A stretch of DNA of 64,000 nt, taken from contig NZ_JAATEN010000005.1 of NCBI RefSeq assembly GCF_012034935.1, positions 124,001-188,000 on the forward strand. The letters are read 5' to 3'. The translations under genes and the position numbers were made by a program. The notes below the pieces were generated by a model. It was not told the DNA's origin and did not search any database. It saw only the letters and a program-made list of their open reading frames with translations. The stretch's first letter is position 1, and each line of letters begins with the position of its first letter. Source of the stretch: Streptomyces zingiberis. Lineage in GTDB: Bacteria > Actinomycetota > Actinomycetes > Streptomycetales > Streptomycetaceae. Below are positions 24,256 to 32,860 of the stretch, one piece after another.

Positions 24256-25575
24256 TCACTCGCCGCCGCTCTTCTGCCGCAGCAGCCAGCGCAGGATCGA
24301 CGGGTCCTCGTACGTCGGCCCGTACGCGGCGTGGTAGTCGGGCTCGGAGAACGCCTCGTTGCCGTACTCGGTGTAGCGGATGACGTCCTCGGCGCGTTCG
24401 CTGTCCATGCCGGCCGCCGTGTACGCGTCGCGGAGCGTCTCCGTCGAGTCGCGTCCGTAGCGCACGGGCAGGAGGTGGTCGTTGAGGCCGTGGGTGATCC
24501 ACAGCGGGGTCTCCGCCTTGGCGATGCCCTTCGCCTGCTCGGCGCTGACCTCGAAGCCCCCGGTGACGAGGGCCGCGGTGAACAGGCCGGGCTTCTTCGC
24601 CAGGGCTTCCCAGGCCAGGGTGGAGCCGTAGGAGACGGTGGAGGCGTAGACGCGGCGGCTGTCCACGGCGTGGGAGTCCATGAACTCCTCGACCAGCCCG
24701 GTCATGAGCTCGGCCTCCGCCGCCGAGCCGACCCGCTGGTTCTGCGGGACGAGCACGATGACGTCTTCCTTCTTCCCGGTCCACTGCGGGGTCAGCCAGG
24801 CGGTGGCGGGGATGTCGGCGGCGAGCGAGACGCCGAGGTTGTCGCCGTCCCAGCCCATCCCGTGACCGGGCAGGATCACCATCAGCGGGTAGCTCCGCCG
24901 CGGGTCGTAGCTGCGCGGCAGGTGGTAGGCGTAGGGCAGGACGGTGCCGTCCCGGAGGTACGTGGCCTGCTCGAACTCGTCGACCAGCAGGTTGACCGCG
25001 GGTTCCGTCAGCGGACGGGGCGTGGACGAGGCGGAGGCGAGCACCGGCCCCCGGCCCTTGCCCCGGCCCGGCGCGGCGTGGACGGCCTCGTTCTGGACGA
25101 TCTTCGTCGGCAGGTCGGGGTTGACCTTGACCGAGCAGAGGAAGGTCGGGCACTTGGACACGATGACGGTGTTGCCGCCGGGATCGGTCGGCGCCAGCTC
25201 GACGATGACGTACCGGCCGGCCCGGGAGCGGCCGTCGGCGCGCAGTCCGGCCTTGTTGTTGGTGTAGACCCGGACGACTTCCCGGTCCGCGTACTTGTCC
25301 AGGTCCTCGATCGGGTTGTAGCGGAAGTTGTAGATGCTGTCGGTGACGGTGAAGGTGCCCCGGTCGAGGGTCCGGGGGTTGACGGCCGCCCCGTACTCGA
25401 CGGCCACCGCCTCGACCTTCTGGCCGTAGGTGTGCACGCGGGTGATGGGGGTGACGCTCTGGATCCCGCGCTCCGGTGCCCGTCCGGCGGCGGCGGCCTC
25501 GGGTGCGGCCGGTATCAGGAGCGTGCCCGTCAGCCCCAGGGAGGCGCAGGCGAGGGCGAGTCGGCGGATGAGAAT
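24256..25575 (-). CDS. Secreted alpha/beta hydrolase, apparent ATT start
   Basis: 439 residues from an ATT codon at 25575 placed 5 bases after a perfect GGAGG. No ATG, GTG or TTG exists in frame upstream of the GTG at 25437, yet codons 1-31 encode an ideal signal peptide (ILIRRLALACASLGLTGTLL then PAAPEAAAAG). Downstream, the hydrolase core starts near residue 190 (YPLMVILPGHGMGWDGDN), with the nucleophile in VYASTVSYGSTLAWEA (T-x-S-x-G instead of G-x-S-x-G) and a His in the C-terminal third. It resembles esterase/PHB-depolymerase-like or peptidase S9-like enzymes; substrate unknown. A LacI-type operator lies upstream. Confidence 0.75.
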   Translation of the reverse strand: MLIRRLALACASLGLTGTLLIPAAPEAAAAGRAPERGIQSVTPITRVHTYGQKVEAVAVEYGAAVNPRTLDRGTFTVTDSIYNFRYNPIEDLDKYADREVVRVYTNNKAGLRADGRSRAGRYVIVELAPTDPGGNTVIVSKCPTFLCSVKVNPDLPTKIVQNEAVHAAPGRGKGRGPVLASASSTPRPLTEPAVNLLVDEFEQATYLRDGTVLPYAYHLPRSYDPRRSYPLMVILPGHGMGWDGDNLGVSLAADIPATAWLTPQWTGKKEDVIVLVPQNQRVGSAAEAELMTGLVEEFMDSHAVDSRRVYASTVSYGSTLAWEALAKKPGLFTAALVTGGFEVSAEQAKGIAKAETPLWITHGLNDHLLPVRYGRDSTETLRDAYTAAGMDSERAEDVIRYTEYGNEAFSEPDYHAAYGPTYEDPSILRWLLRQKSGGE

Positions 25576-25665
25576 GGTGACCTCCGTGCGGCCGTGCCGT
25601 TCTCGTCGGACCAGCGCCCCGGCCGGTGGCGGCCGACGGCTCCGGCGAGAGCTCTGTGACGCGTG

Positions 25666-25679
25666 CTAAAACGTGTTAG
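25666..25679. promoter_or_regulatory. LacI-family operator candidate
   Basis: CTAAAACGTGTTAG differs from a perfect LacI/GalR-type palindrome (central CG) by one mismatched pair. It lies about 90 bases upstream of the secreted hydrolase start and about 200 bases beyond the stop of the LacI regulator gene, so the regulator probably represses the hydrolase. Confidence 0.65.
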
Positions 25680-25688
25680 TCACGCGGT

Positions 25689-25727
25689 GGCAGTCTCTTG
25701 ACGCCCTCAGCGGGTGTCAAGACTGCC
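25689..25727. terminator. Bulged hairpin downstream of lacI
   Basis: GGCAGTC-TC-TTGAC (25689-25702) pairs with GTCAAGACTGCC (25716-25727) with a 2-base bulge. It probably terminates the LacI gene ending at 25883. The rest of 25576-25882 holds the operator candidate and no gene. Confidence 0.6.
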
Positions 25728-25882
25728 GACATCACGAACCTCGCCCGCGCGAACCGGCGGGCCGGCTGACGGACAGCCGGGCAGGCGGAGAGGCGCGCGG
25801 GCACGCGGGCGGGCACGGGGGCAGACGGCCGGCACACCCCCGGAAGGGGCGGCTCCGCGCCACGACCCGCCGCCACCGGCCG

Positions 25883-26944
25883 TCACCCGGCGGGCGGCCC
25901 CACCGACCCCCGCACCCGGACCGGCATCTCCACCCGGATCAGCCGGTTCTCGGGCGGCAGCCCCTCCCGGCGCCGGCCGATCTCGTCGAAGAGCACCTCG
26001 ACGGCCCGGCGGCCGAGTTCGTGGTGCGGCAGCGCGACGGTGGTCAGCTTGGGCCGGATCCAGCCGGCGATGGGGTGGTCGTCGAACGACACGACGGAGA
26101 CGTCGCCCGGCACCCTCAGCCCGGCCTCGTCGAGGGCCTGGTAGGCGCCCAGGGCGAGCCGGTCGTTGAGGCAGACCAGGGCGCGGGGCCGGTCGCGGGA
26201 GAGCAGGTCGCGGGTGGCCTCGTAGCCGTACTCCGGCTGCCAGTCGGGGCACATCCGGCCGCCTCCGATCGTCACCCCTTCCGCCGCGAAGGCCGCGCGG
26301 ATGCCGGCGACCCGTTCGGCCCCGGCGACGGCGCCGGGCGGCACGTCGTCCACGCCGGGCCCGGCACCGATCAGGTGCACGCCGTCCCGGTGACCCGCCC
26401 CGAGGAGCACCCCGGCCGCCGCCCGGCCCGCGCCCACCTCGTCGGGGACCACCGCGGAGATCGGCGGGGACGCGTCCGCCGGAAAGGCGTTCAGCAGAAC
26501 GGCGGGCCCGTCCGGGAGCGTCGCCGGCACCGGGATCGTCCGGGTGAACATGGAGGCGAAGACGATGCCGTCGACCCTCCGGTCGTGCATGGCGTGCAGC
26601 AGGCCCTCCTCCAGGTCCCGCTCACCCTCCGTCTCCCCGATGAACAGCATCACCCCGCGCTCCCGCGCGGCCTCCAGCGCACCCTTGATCATGTCCCCCG
26701 CCAGCCGGGAGGTGGCCACGGTGTCGGAGACGAAGCCGATGGTGCGCGTCATGCCCGTGCGCAGGCCGACGGAGACGATGTCCGGCCGGTACCGCAACGC
26801 GTCGGCGGCCTCCAGGACCCGCTCCGCCACGCCCTCGGAGATCCGCAGCTCCCGCCCCCGACCCGACAGCACCAGGGACGCGGTGGTGCGGGAGACCCCG
26901 GCCCGCTTGGCCACGTCGGTCATGGTTACCCGTCGCGCTCCCAC
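25883..26944 (-). CDS. LacI family transcriptional repressor
   Basis: 353 residues. The N-terminal LacI HTH (TMTDVAKRAGVSRTTASLVLSGRG) is followed by a periplasmic-binding-protein-like sensor domain (about 65-345: RTIGFVSDTVATSRLAGDMI, VDGIVFASMFTR, ALVCLNDRLALGAYQALDE, VSVVSFDDHPIAGW). GTG at 26944 has GGGAGG 6 bases upstream; an internal ATG at 26923 is the alternative. It lies next to two secreted hydrolase genes and a matching operator, suggesting control by a plant-derived sugar. The effector is unknown. 26945-27238 is non-coding. Confidence 0.88.
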   Translation of the reverse strand: MGARRVTMTDVAKRAGVSRTTASLVLSGRGRELRISEGVAERVLEAADALRYRPDIVSVGLRTGMTRTIGFVSDTVATSRLAGDMIKGALEAARERGVMLFIGETEGERDLEEGLLHAMHDRRVDGIVFASMFTRTIPVPATLPDGPAVLLNAFPADASPPISAVVPDEVGAGRAAAGVLLGAGHRDGVHLIGAGPGVDDVPPGAVAGAERVAGIRAAFAAEGVTIGGGRMCPDWQPEYGYEATRDLLSRDRPRALVCLNDRLALGAYQALDEAGLRVPGDVSVVSFDDHPIAGWIRPKLTTVALPHHELGRRAVEVLFDEIGRRREGLPPENRLIRVEMPVRVRGSVGPPAG

Positions 26945-27238
26945 CGAGGACCTCCCACGTCTCGCGCCTGGGAGAACCTTGCCACCTGACGGAACGTGGC
27001 CCGCCACCGGCCGCGCCCGCCACGACGGGAGAACGGGGCGACGGGCGACGGAGGCGGCAAGGCGTTCCGGCGCGCCGGCCCGCCCGTCCTCCGGCCCACC
27101 GGCCGGTCGCTGCCCGCCGCCCCGCCCCGGTCGCCGCACCGCCGGCCGGCCCCCGGTGGCCGGGCCCGCCGGCGGGGCTTCAACTGGCGGTGACGTGCCG
27201 GTTCTTCGGTGGTTTCCGCTCTCGCCTAGGATCCAGCG

Positions 27239-28513
27239 ATGATCAGAAGAAAACAGCGCGTGGCCGCCGTGTGCGTGCTGCTCGCGGCGCTGGGCGCCGG
27301 GCTGCTCCCGGCCTCCACGGCGGTGGCCGACGAACCGGGCGGGGACGAGGGCCCCAAGGTCGAGTTGGTGATCGACGTGAGCGGCTCCATGCGCAAGCGC
27401 GACATCGACGGCAAGTCCCGCATGGCGGCGGCGAAGCAGGCGTTCAACGAGGTGCTGGACGCCGTCCCGGACGAGGTGCGGCTCGGTATCCGCACCCTGG
27501 GCGCCGACTATCCCGGGGACGACCGCCAGGAGGGCTGCAAGGACACGCGGCAGCTCTACCCGGTCGGCCCGCTCGACCGGACCGAGGCGAAGACCGCCGT
27601 GGCCACGCTCGCCCCCACCGGCTGGACGCCCATCGGGCCGGCCCTGCTGAAGGCCGCGGACGACCTGGAGGGCGGTGACTCCACCCGCAGGATCGTCCTG
27701 ATCACCGACGGCGAGGACACCTGCGCCCCGCTCGACCCCTGCGAGGTGGCGCGCGAACTGGCCGCCAAGGGCATCGGCCTGGTCATCGACACCCTCGGGC
27801 TCGTCCCCGACGCCAAGACCCGGCAGCAGCTGATCTGCATCGCGGAGGCCACCGGCGGCACGTACACCTCGGTGCAGCGCACGGAGGAGCTGTCGGGCCG
27901 GGTACGGCAACTCGTGGACCGCGCCGCCGCGCCCGTCGTCACCCCCTCGCCGGCCGAGGGCTCGGACCGCTGCTCGGCCGCCCCGCGGCTGAAGCCGGGG
28001 CTGTACTCGGACCGCCAGGAGTTCGGTCAGCACCACTGGTACCGGGTGGACGTGCCGCCGGGCCGCGAACTGCGCGCGTCGGTGAGCGTCGCCGCCGACC
28101 GCGCCGTGGACGACGACTACGGCGTGCTGCTGCGGGCCGTCAGCGCGAAGGGCCGCGAGATCGTCCGCGGTACGGAGGCCGGTGACGGCCGGACGGACGT
28201 GATATCGACGGGGCTGCGTCTCCCCACACCCGAACGTGAGAGCTCCGACGGGGCCGGGGAGGCCGAGGACGAACCGGAGACGATCTGCCTCCAGGTCTCC
28301 CACTCCTTCTCCGCGCCCGACGCGGTGAAGACCGCACCGGGACTGCCGGTCGAACTCGCCGTCGAGCTGGTCGACGGCCCCTCCGAGGCGGGCGACGTGG
28401 CCTCCTTCGGCCTCGGGCGCGGCTGGTGGTTCCTGGGGCTCCTCGCCCTCACGGGCCTGCTCGCCGGGCTGCTGTGGGGTCTGCTGTCCCGGCTCCGGTG
28501 GAGGTCCAACTGA
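27239..28513 (+). CDS. Secreted VWA-domain protein with C-terminal membrane anchor
   Basis: 424 residues. Signal peptide about 1-30; VWA domain about 40-225 with intact MIDAS DVSGSM (46-51), TGWTPIGPAL and ITDGEDTC; then a beta-rich domain (YSDRQEFGQHHWYRVDVPPG, about 260-380) and a final membrane segment about 398-418 followed by RLRWRS. It is predicted to face outward, attached to the membrane. One-base overlap with the next gene (TGATG) marks an operon. The partner or ligand is unknown. Confidence 0.85.
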   Translation: MIRRKQRVAAVCVLLAALGAGLLPASTAVADEPGGDEGPKVELVIDVSGSMRKRDIDGKSRMAAAKQAFNEVLDAVPDEVRLGIRTLGADYPGDDRQEGCKDTRQLYPVGPLDRTEAKTAVATLAPTGWTPIGPALLKAADDLEGGDSTRRIVLITDGEDTCAPLDPCEVARELAAKGIGLVIDTLGLVPDAKTRQQLICIAEATGGTYTSVQRTEELSGRVRQLVDRAAAPVVTPSPAEGSDRCSAAPRLKPGLYSDRQEFGQHHWYRVDVPPGRELRASVSVAADRAVDDDYGVLLRAVSAKGREIVRGTEAGDGRTDVISTGLRLPTPERESSDGAGEAEDEPETICLQVSHSFSAPDAVKTAPGLPVELAVELVDGPSEAGDVASFGLGRGWWFLGLLALTGLLAGLLWGLLSRLRWRSN

Positions 28514-29487
28514 TGCGCTCCCTCAACCGCCTCCGCTTCGGCTTCCCGGGCGTGCCGAACGCCCTGCGCTCCGCCGGCTCCACCGGCTCCCCGCGCTCCA
28601 CCGGCTCCCGGCGCTCCGCGAACTCCGCCCGGCCCGCGGGACCCACGGGCCTCCCGCGCCTGGTCCGCGTCCTGGCCGTGGCCCTGCTCACCGGCGCCAC
28701 CCTCGCCGGAACGGCCGGATCCGCCGCGGCGGACGACCCGTCACCGGGCGCCGGTGACGAGGCGCCGGGCGAGGCCGGCACCTCCTTCCGGCTGGCGACG
28801 GCGATCCAGCAGGACCAGAAGGCCACCGCCGACGCCTCCGCGGGCGACTACCTGTACTGGGTCTTCCCCGCCGACACCGGGCAGCGGGTCACCGTGCGGG
28901 CGGGCGTGGAACTGCCCGAGTCGGCCCGCAGCGGCGCCTCCCGCTGGCGCGTCGACGTGTACGACGGGCTCCGCCGCCGGCAGCCCTGCGTGTACGGGGC
29001 CCAGGCCCGCACCGCGGGCGAGGACCTCCAGGGGGAGACCACGCTGCGGCTCTCCTGCACGCTGCGCCCCGTGCGCTCGTACACCGAGCCGTGGGACGAC
29101 GCGCCGCTGCCGGGGAGTTACTACGTCCGGCTGACCGTCGTCGACCTGCCCGCGCGCGACCGGGGCCTGCCGGTGCGGGCCGAGGTCGAGGCGGTGTCCG
29201 TCGCGGCGGGCGGTGCGCACGCGGTGGACGGCACGCTCGCCGAGCCGCTGGTGCCCCTGACCGTGTCGGGCCCGGCCCGTGACGGCGGGAACGGCACCGG
29301 CGACGGCTCCGACGGCGCCGGTGAGGGCAGTGACGCCGGTGACTCCGGTGACGAGCAGCAGGCCGGTGCCCCCGAGGACGGCTGGTCCTCGGGCCGCTGG
29401 TCGGACCGGTGGCTGTGGACGGTGGCCGGCGGTCTGCTCGCCGCCCTCGCGGCGGTCGGCGGCCACCGCCTCGCGCGCCGCCTCTGA
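28513..29487 (+). CDS. Anchored extracellular beta-domain protein, partner of VWA protein
   Basis: 324 residues. A long basic, Ser/Pro-rich leader precedes the signal segment (about 53-75, VLAVALLTGATLAGTAGSAA). The outer domain (DYLYWVFPADTGQRVTVRAGVELPE) resembles the domain that follows VWA in the preceding protein, suggesting the two arose by duplication. A Gly/Asp/Ser linker (about 255-290) leads to a C-terminal membrane segment and RRL. Its ATG overlaps the previous stop. Function is unknown. Confidence 0.75.
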   Translation: MRSLNRLRFGFPGVPNALRSAGSTGSPRSTGSRRSANSARPAGPTGLPRLVRVLAVALLTGATLAGTAGSAAADDPSPGAGDEAPGEAGTSFRLATAIQQDQKATADASAGDYLYWVFPADTGQRVTVRAGVELPESARSGASRWRVDVYDGLRRRQPCVYGAQARTAGEDLQGETTLRLSCTLRPVRSYTEPWDDAPLPGSYYVRLTVVDLPARDRGLPVRAEVEAVSVAAGGAHAVDGTLAEPLVPLTVSGPARDGGNGTGDGSDGAGEGSDAGDSGDEQQAGAPEDGWSSGRWSDRWLWTVAGGLLAALAAVGGHRLARRL

Positions 29488-29560
29488 CCGGCCCGCGGTG
29501 CGGCGGGCGCGCGTTTCCCGCGCCCGCCGCACCGGGGCGCCCGAAGGCCCGACGGGCCCT

Positions 29561-29616
29561 CGCGCGCCGGCCACCTGCCGATCCCGGACGGATCGCGCGC
29601 CGGCCACCTGCCGATC
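29561..29616. repeat. 23-bp direct repeat, 2 copies
   Basis: CGCGCGCCGGCCACCTGCCG plus ATC occurs at 29561-29583 and 29594-29616, with a partial third copy following. It lies in the 563-base non-coding stretch 29488-30050, where no other feature was recognised. Confidence 0.85.
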
Positions 29617-30050
29617 GCCGGCGGATCGCGCGCCGATCGCCGGCCGGTGTCACCCGGCCACGCACCGCCCGGTGGCCCGAGGCGCGAGCCCCATCCGTCG
29701 CGCACCGCCACGGCATCCCCCGTTGACGCGCCTGCGCTCTCCCGGCTCAGCCGTGACGGGAACAGCCCTTCCGGGCACTGTTCAGGGCCCGGGGCACGGC
29801 GGGGAGCGCGGAACGGCGTGGCCGGGAGCCCGGGGCGCACGCCCGTTGAGGAGCCCGCGGCGGGCGGGGTGGCGGGCCGTCCCGCCGGGCTCCGCGTCCG
29901 GCCGTCGCACCCCATACGCCGGTGTCCTGCGCCGGAGGCGGACAGTAGCGTCGGGCACCGCCGCCCCGGCCCCCGGCACCGGGCGAGCGCACCCTCCGCA
30001 GCGCGCCGGCGTTCCACGCCACCGTCCGCCCTCTCCCCCGCGGAGTCGCC

Positions 30051-31259
30051 ATGCCCGTCTACGTCCCGACCGCCGACGAATTCAACGCCCTCTCCGCTCG
30101 TGTGACGGCCGTGGAGCGGCCGTGGGAGATCGTCGTCACCGAGGGGTTCAACAGCGACGCGGTCGACGCCGCCATGGCCCGGGCACTGGGCGACCGCCGC
30201 GGGACGGCGGCCAAGTACACCGTGATCCTGCCGCCCGGCGAGTACCACCTCACCCGGCCGCTGATCCCCGCGTCCACCACCGGACAGCTCGACGGCCTGT
30301 CCATCCGCGGCTACGGCAAGCGGACGACGTTCGTCAACTGGGACGCGAGCGGTGGCACGCTGATCTCCGCCATCAAGCTGCTGCGCTTCTTCACCATCTC
30401 CGGCATGACGGTCGCCTCGACCAACGCGGCCAACAGCTTCGCCTACCTCTGGTCGACCACGCCGGGCACGTACAACGAGGGATGGACCGTCTCCGACATG
30501 GAGTTCCAGGGGCCCTGGGTCCGGGTCTTCGGCCTGGACGGCGACGCCACGGCCAACCTCAACTCCGAGTTCATCTTCGACAACGTCTACACCGCCACCA
30601 ACTCGGTCTTCAGCGACGCCTTCTTCCGCTCCGGCGGCATCAGCGGCACCTACAACGCGCAGAATCAGTTCGTCAACTACTGGGTGCGGGACTGCTGTCT
30701 GACGCTCTCCAGCGGCACCGTCTTCCGCTTCGACCGGGGTGGCAGCATCCGTGTCTCCCGTGGCTCCTGGTCCGCGGCGTCCGGCTCGTCCGGCCCGATC
30801 ACCTGGTTCTCGATGCCGCTGACCAACCCGAACAACCGGGCGGCGACCCAGCTCAGCGTGCGGGGGGTCCGGTTCGAGCCGAAGGCCGCCAACCACCTCG
30901 TCATCGACTGCAACTGGGCCAGTGGCTCCGTCACCTTCGCCGACTGCTCGGACCTCGCCTCCGCCCAGAACGACGCCGCCCGCTCCTGGAACCTCCACCG
31001 CTACTCCGGCGCGGACTTCTGGGGCATCGGCGGCTCGATGCCGACCGTCCGCTACCGCCAGCACCAGGGCGTCGGCTACCACCTCTACAGCGGCCCGGCG
31101 GTCACCCGGGGGAACATCACCTACGACGGCTGCTACTTCTGGCGGGGCACGAGCGGGCAGGCGACCACCGCGACGGAGGCCCTGCGCTGGACGAGCGGCG
31201 CCCCGCGCTACCGGTTCACCGACTGCGACAACGTCCCCAACGCCACCAACATCCCCTGA
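30051..31259 (+). CDS. Right-handed beta-helix protein, tail-spike/pectate-lyase-like
   Basis: 402 residues and no signal peptide. The N-terminus (MPVYVPTADEFNALSARVTAVE) looks like the short trimerising helix of phage tail-spike or fibre proteins. YTVILPPGEYHLTRPLIPAS then LSIRGYGKRTTFVNW is the start of a pectate-lyase-type beta-helix, continuing with repeated Asn/Val/Thr-rich coils to the end. No catalytic residues could be named. GGAG precedes ATG. Flanking genes are not phage genes, so it is either a phage or contractile-injection relic or a cytoplasmically made glycan-binding protein. Confidence 0.7.
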   Translation: MPVYVPTADEFNALSARVTAVERPWEIVVTEGFNSDAVDAAMARALGDRRGTAAKYTVILPPGEYHLTRPLIPASTTGQLDGLSIRGYGKRTTFVNWDASGGTLISAIKLLRFFTISGMTVASTNAANSFAYLWSTTPGTYNEGWTVSDMEFQGPWVRVFGLDGDATANLNSEFIFDNVYTATNSVFSDAFFRSGGISGTYNAQNQFVNYWVRDCCLTLSSGTVFRFDRGGSIRVSRGSWSAASGSSGPITWFSMPLTNPNNRAATQLSVRGVRFEPKAANHLVIDCNWASGSVTFADCSDLASAQNDAARSWNLHRYSGADFWGIGGSMPTVRYRQHQGVGYHLYSGPAVTRGNITYDGCYFWRGTSGQATTATEALRWTSGAPRYRFTDCDNVPNATNIP

Positions 31260-31345
31260 CGGGCGGGGCCCGGGGGCCGGGAGCACAGAGCGGGCAAGGC
31301 CAGGGAGCCGGGAGCCGGGAGCGGCAGGAAGCAGCGGGCGGCTGC

Positions 31346-31996
31346 TCAGGCCGACCCGCCGTTCGCCTCCTCGATGTCCTGGACGGCCTCGGCGGCCAGC
31401 CGCCGGACGGTCTTGCGCATCTGCTCCTGCTCCGTGGTGCCGGTGCCCACCCCGTAGACGCCGTAGGTGATCTCGATCGTCGCGTTCCCGCTGCGGACGT
31501 ACACCGTGTATCCGGAGGACGTCCAGGTCTCCCCGGCCTCGTCGCCCACGTCCGGCACCCCGGCGACGTCGACGAGGCTCTTCTTCGAGTGGGCGATCCG
31601 GTCACCCCACCAGGACTCCGCCGCCGAGCGGCCGGAGCCGGTGGGCGTGGCCTCGTGCAGCTGGTACCTGATCTCCAGCTGGATGTCGTTCATCCCGCCC
31701 GAGGCCCAGCGCACCCAGCTGCTCGTGGGGGTGTGGAGCTCGGTCTGCCTGACGAGGAGACCACCCCGGTTCACCTCCTGGTCGCCGCCGTCCACCAAAG
31801 CCGTCGTCCTGGGCAGTTCGCCGTAGGGGTCGTCGCGTCCCTGGACCTTCGGCAGCAGCAGGAACCAGGCGGCGACCCCGGCCGCGACCACGAAACCGAG
31901 CGCGGTGACGACGACGGCGACCACCCCAGCCCGCCGCCTCGGCCGCCCGCCCAGCGCTCCGGAAGACCCGGTCTCCTCGTACTGGTCAGCCGTCAC
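31346..31996 (-). CDS. Single-pass membrane protein, unknown function
   Basis: 216 residues from GTG at 31996 (VTADQYEETGSSG). A basic segment RPRRR precedes one membrane helix (about 25-45, AGVVAVVVTALGFVVAAGVAAWFLL), followed by an extracytoplasmic domain of about 165 residues with alternating strands (MNDIQLEIRYQLHE, SGYTVYVRSGNATIEITYGVYG) ending acidic. No enzyme motif. The alternative longer start at 32104 is not supported by an RBS. Upstream non-coding region 31997-32167. Confidence 0.65.
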   Translation of the reverse strand: MTADQYEETGSSGALGGRPRRRAGVVAVVVTALGFVVAAGVAAWFLLLPKVQGRDDPYGELPRTTALVDGGDQEVNRGGLLVRQTELHTPTSSWVRWASGGMNDIQLEIRYQLHEATPTGSGRSAAESWWGDRIAHSKKSLVDVAGVPDVGDEAGETWTSSGYTVYVRSGNATIEITYGVYGVGTGTTEQEQMRKTVRRLAAEAVQDIEEANGGSA

Positions 31997-32167
31997 GGCA
32001 CAGCCCCCGTCCCCCGGAGCCGCACGGGCCCCCACCTCCGGCGGTGGCTCGATCCGGCCCCCGCTCCGCCTAAGATCACGCCAAAATAGCGTGGATCCCG
32101 CCACTCCGGTGCCCCGGGGGAGCGCCGGACGCGCCCGGCGGGGAGCGGCGCGGCGTGGAGCTCCGGC

Positions 32168-32860
32168 TCAGCTCGCCTCCGTCCATGCGTAGCGGTGTTC
32201 GGGGCGGCCCGTGTCGCCGTACTTGAGGGTGAGGGTGATGCGGCCCGCGCGCTCCAGGTACTTGAGGTAGCGCTGGGCCGTGGAGCGGCTGATGCCGGTG
32301 CGCTCGGCCACCTCGTGGGCGGAGAGCGGGTGCTCGGCCGTGCCGAGGACGCCGCGGATCAGGTTGACGGTGGGGGCGGAGTGGCCCTTGGGCAGGTCGG
32401 AGCGGGGGCCGTCGGCCGACCGGAAGGCGCCGAAGATCTGGTCCACCTGCTCCTGCCCGGCTTCGCTGCGGCCGCCGACGCCGTCGAGGGTGCGGCGCAG
32501 GGCCGCGTAGCCGTCGAGCTTGGCCCGCAGTCCGCCGAAGCTGAACGGCTTGACGAGGTACTGGAGGGCGCCGTAGCGCATCGCGGCCTGGACGGTGGCG
32601 ACGTCCCGGGCCGCGGTCACCATGATCACGTCCGTCTGGTGGCCGAGCTGGCGCATCCGCCGGACGAGGGTGAGCCCGGTCTCGTCCGGCAGGTAGTGGT
32701 CGAGCAGCACGAGGTCGATCGGGGTGCGCTCCAGCGTGGCGAGGGCCTGGGCGGCGGTGTGGGCGCGGGTGGCCACGCGGAAGCCGGGGACCTGGCCCAC
32801 ATAGGCGGAGTTGATCTCGGCGACGCGGAAGTCGTCGTCGACGACGAGGACATCGATCAT
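32168..32860 (-). CDS. Response regulator, CitB/DcuR family
   Basis: 230 residues. Receiver domain about 1-120 with acidic D8-D10, phospho-acceptor D54 (LVLLDHYLPDETG) and K104 (YLVKPFSFGG). The C-terminal HTH (about 165-210, LSAHEVAERTGISRSTAQRYLKYLERAG) is the CitB-type. ATG overlaps the kinase stop by 4 bases. The partner kinase lies directly upstream; divergent ABC importer genes start at 35308 and are the likely target. Confidence 0.9.
   Translation of the reverse strand: MIDVLVVDDDFRVAEINSAYVGQVPGFRVATRAHTAAQALATLERTPIDLVLLDHYLPDETGLTLVRRMRQLGHQTDVIMVTAARDVATVQAAMRYGALQYLVKPFSFGGLRAKLDGYAALRRTLDGVGGRSEAGQEQVDQIFGAFRSADGPRSDLPKGHSAPTVNLIRGVLGTAEHPLSAHEVAERTGISRSTAQRYLKYLERAGRITLTLKYGDTGRPEHRYAWTEAS

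Noticed and set aside
23680..25659. Long plus-strand frame over the hydrolase gene
   Set aside because: Antisense to the secreted hydrolase with signal peptide and hydrolase motifs; it lacks any recognisable domain.
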